A DNA stretch of 7,135 bases from an uncultured Eubacteriales bacterium. Its GTDB lineage: Bacteria; Bacillota; Clostridia; Oscillospirales; Acutalibacteraceae. The notes beneath the pieces are model-generated. The model did no database searches, was not told where the DNA came from, and worked only from the letters and a program-made list of their open reading frames with translations. The first letter of the stretch is position 1; each line of letters begins with the position of its first letter. Location: the NCBI GenBank assembly GCA_900319655.1, contig ONPH01000064.1, positions 1 through 7,135 of the forward strand. Reading direction: 5' to 3'. A program made the translations under genes and the position numbers. Below, piece after piece: positions 5,661 to 7,135 of this stretch.

Positions 5661-6488
5661 CAAAATACCGATAATCGCCCTGTCGGTACCGCCCAAATCC
5701 TTTGCGGTTTTGATATTTATATAGCCGTGGTCAGCCATTAGACCGCCGACGTATTCCGCCTGACCTTCACCGAGCTCAAACGCCATCGCTCCGCCGCTTT
5801 TGAGCAGGGGAGTCCAGCGCCGGGCTATCGCGCGGTAAAAGTCAAGACCGTCCGCGCCGCCGTCGAGAGCCGTTTTAGGCTCGTAACCGACCTCGGTTTG
5901 CAGGGTTTCGATTTCATCTGTCTTGATGTAGGGCGGATTTGAGGCGATCAAGTCAAAGCTTTTCGCTTCAAAATCCCTGTAGCACTCAAAAATATCGCCC
6001 TTGTGCGGCTTGATATTCGTGCCTTTAATATTCTCTAAAAGAAAATTATACGCTTTATCGGACAGCTCTACCGCGGTGACGTCCGCGTTTGCAAGCTTAT
6101 CAAGCGCAACGCTTATTGCTCCGCTTCCTGCGCATAAATCGAGCGCGGTTTTGCCGTTTGAGTTCTTAAGATAATCAAGGCAAAGCCCGACGAGAACCTC
6201 GGTGTCGTCGCGCGGAATAAGCACGCCTTCACCGACCTTAAACTCAAAGCCCATAAAGCTCCACTTGCCCAAAATGTACTGCAAGGGCAGGTGCTCGGCG
6301 CGTTTTTGCGCCATAGATATCAGCTTTTCCTGAATTTCTCCGCTTATTTCCGAATTTGAATTTGCAATTTGAGAAGCGCGGTTCATACCCGTCACGCCCT
6401 CAATCAAAAGCCTTGCCTCGAGCTCGGGAGCTTCAATTTCGGCTTCCGAGAGGATACCGCGTATTTTTAAGTATAAATCCTTTAGCAT
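5655..6488 (-). CDS. prmC: Peptide chain release factor N5-glutamine methyltransferase
   Basis: SAM-dependent methyltransferase that modifies the glutamine of the GGQ motif of release factors 1 and 2, which raises their peptide-release activity. The 277-residue protein has an N-terminal five-helix substrate domain (about 1-75), the family signature IPRDDTE at 91-97, the SAM-binding motif I DLCAGSG at 117-123, the acidic end of strand 2 in TAVELS (about 138-143), and the catalytic NPPY at 184-187 that holds the target glutamine. All key residues are present. The ATG at 6488 overlaps the DUF1385 stop by seven bases, so the two are cotranscribed and probably coupled. In many Firmicutes prfA, which encodes its substrate, is adjacent; here a terminator and recA follow instead. 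Confidence 0.96.
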   Translation of the reverse strand: MLKDLYLKIRGILSEAEIEAPELEARLLIEGVTGMNRASQIANSNSEISGEIQEKLISMAQKRAEHLPLQYILGKWSFMGFEFKVGEGVLIPRDDTEVLVGLCLDYLKNSNGKTALDLCAGSGAISVALDKLANADVTAVELSDKAYNFLLENIKGTNIKPHKGDIFECYRDFEAKSFDLIASNPPYIKTDEIETLQTEVGYEPKTALDGGADGLDFYRAIARRWTPLLKSGGAMAFELGEGQAEYVGGLMADHGYINIKTAKDLGGTDRAIIGILP

Positions 6489-7135
6489 CCGCAGCCGCCG
6501 ACAATATCCGAACCGTCCTCGGGGATAACCGACTTGATCGCCTTGATAGCGACCTCAATCATATCGTCGTTTGGTTCTTTTGTGGTAATTCTCTGCGCCC
6601 AAAGTCCGGGAGCAGCGATAATTCTTGTCAAAACGTTGTCGTGCTTGCCGCACAGCTTAATCAGCTCATAGCCGAGTCCGCACACAAGCGGAATGAGCAA
6701 AATCTTAAACACAGGTCTTAAAAACGCGATTCCGAACGGATTTGCAGGAATCAAAAGACCAACCAAAATGCCGATAATCAGCATAATTACCATAAAGCTT
6801 GTGCCGCAACGGGGGTGGAATCGAGTCTGCTTTTTTACGTTTTCAACGGTGAGCTCTTCCTCGTTTTCGTAGCAGAAAATCGTTTTATGCTCTGCGCCGT
6901 GGTACATAAACACGCGCTTCATATCGGGCGTTTGCGACACAATAACGATGTATGTTAAAAACAGGGCAATCTTCAAAACGCCCTCGAAAATCGACTTCCA
7001 GAGCCTTACCATCTCGGGGTTAGAGTTGCCCTCGGCTCTGAAGGCAGGGATGAAGTTTGAGCAAAGGTCAAACAGGAAGGACGGCAGGAAAAAAAACAGT
7101 CCGATTGCAAACGCCACGCCGATTACCGAGGCGAT
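6482..7135 (-). CDS. DUF1385 family integral membrane protein (5' end outside window)
   Basis: Conserved Firmicute membrane protein of unknown function, of the B. subtilis YqhQ kind. 217 codons are present, open to the window edge; full members have about 300 residues, so roughly the first third is missing. A GTG at 7117 is an internal codon, not a convincing start. Hydrophobic segments lie at about 3-24, 53-68, 114-131 and 138-156 of the fragment. The family hallmark is the loop at 77-114, MYHGAEHKTIFCYENEEELT followed by FHPRCGTSF, rich in conserved His, Cys and Glu that could bind a metal; this role is inference. The protein ends in GGCGC, an odd small cysteine-containing tail. It overlaps prmC by seven bases, a pairing known in Clostridia. 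Confidence 0.92.
   Translation of the reverse strand: MASVIGVAFAIGLFFFLPSFLFDLCSNFIPAFRAEGNSNPEMVRLWKSIFEGVLKIALFLTYIVIVSQTPDMKRVFMYHGAEHKTIFCYENEEELTVENVKKQTRFHPRCGTSFMVIMLIIGILVGLLIPANPFGIAFLRPVFKILLIPLVCGLGYELIKLCGKHDNVLTRIIAAPGLWAQRITTKEPNDDMIEVAIKAIKSVIPEDGSDIVGGCGC

Overview
The window carries eight protein genes, all on the minus strand, tightly packed and of housekeeping character. It reads like the core chromosome of a Clostridia-class Firmicute, probably of the Ruminococcaceae/Oscillospiraceae type. The signs are the protein flavour, strong GGAGG-like Shine-Dalgarno sites, one TTG start, a near-consensus sigma-A promoter, a LexA-like GAAC-type motif, and AT-rich spacers between moderate-GC genes. 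No phage, transposase, CRISPR array, rRNA or tRNA is visible, and no gap without a gene exceeds 193 bases.

In transcription order (right to left): a 5'-truncated DUF1385 membrane protein (6482-7135) overlaps prmC (5655-6488), the glutamine methyltransferase of release factors. A likely intrinsic terminator (5620-5660) overlaps the prmC stop codon and closes this first unit.

The 193-base gap before recA holds a possible LexA-like box (5606-5619), a near-consensus sigma-A promoter (5557-5585), a small leader hairpin, a heptamer repeat array and a strong RBS. From there a second unit runs recA (4358-5455), recX (3750-4358, sharing TAATG with recA), rimO (2387-3721), pgsA (1707-2288), cysE (951-1637) and cysS (1-908, 3' end outside the window). 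Functionally it joins recombination and its modulator, ribosomal protein S12 modification, anionic phospholipid synthesis, and cysteine synthesis followed by cysteine charging onto tRNA. No second convincing promoter is seen after recA.

The most unusual structure lies in the spacers. Every intergenic gap of at least 42 bases contains a tandem heptanucleotide array ending 14-20 bases before the next start codon, just upstream of its RBS. Three arrays are of the GAGTTAA/GAGTTTA type (before recA, pgsA and cysE, all in the same orientation) and one is of the CAATTAT type (before cysS). The genes themselves are intact and ordinary. I see no evidence for a new multi-gene system.
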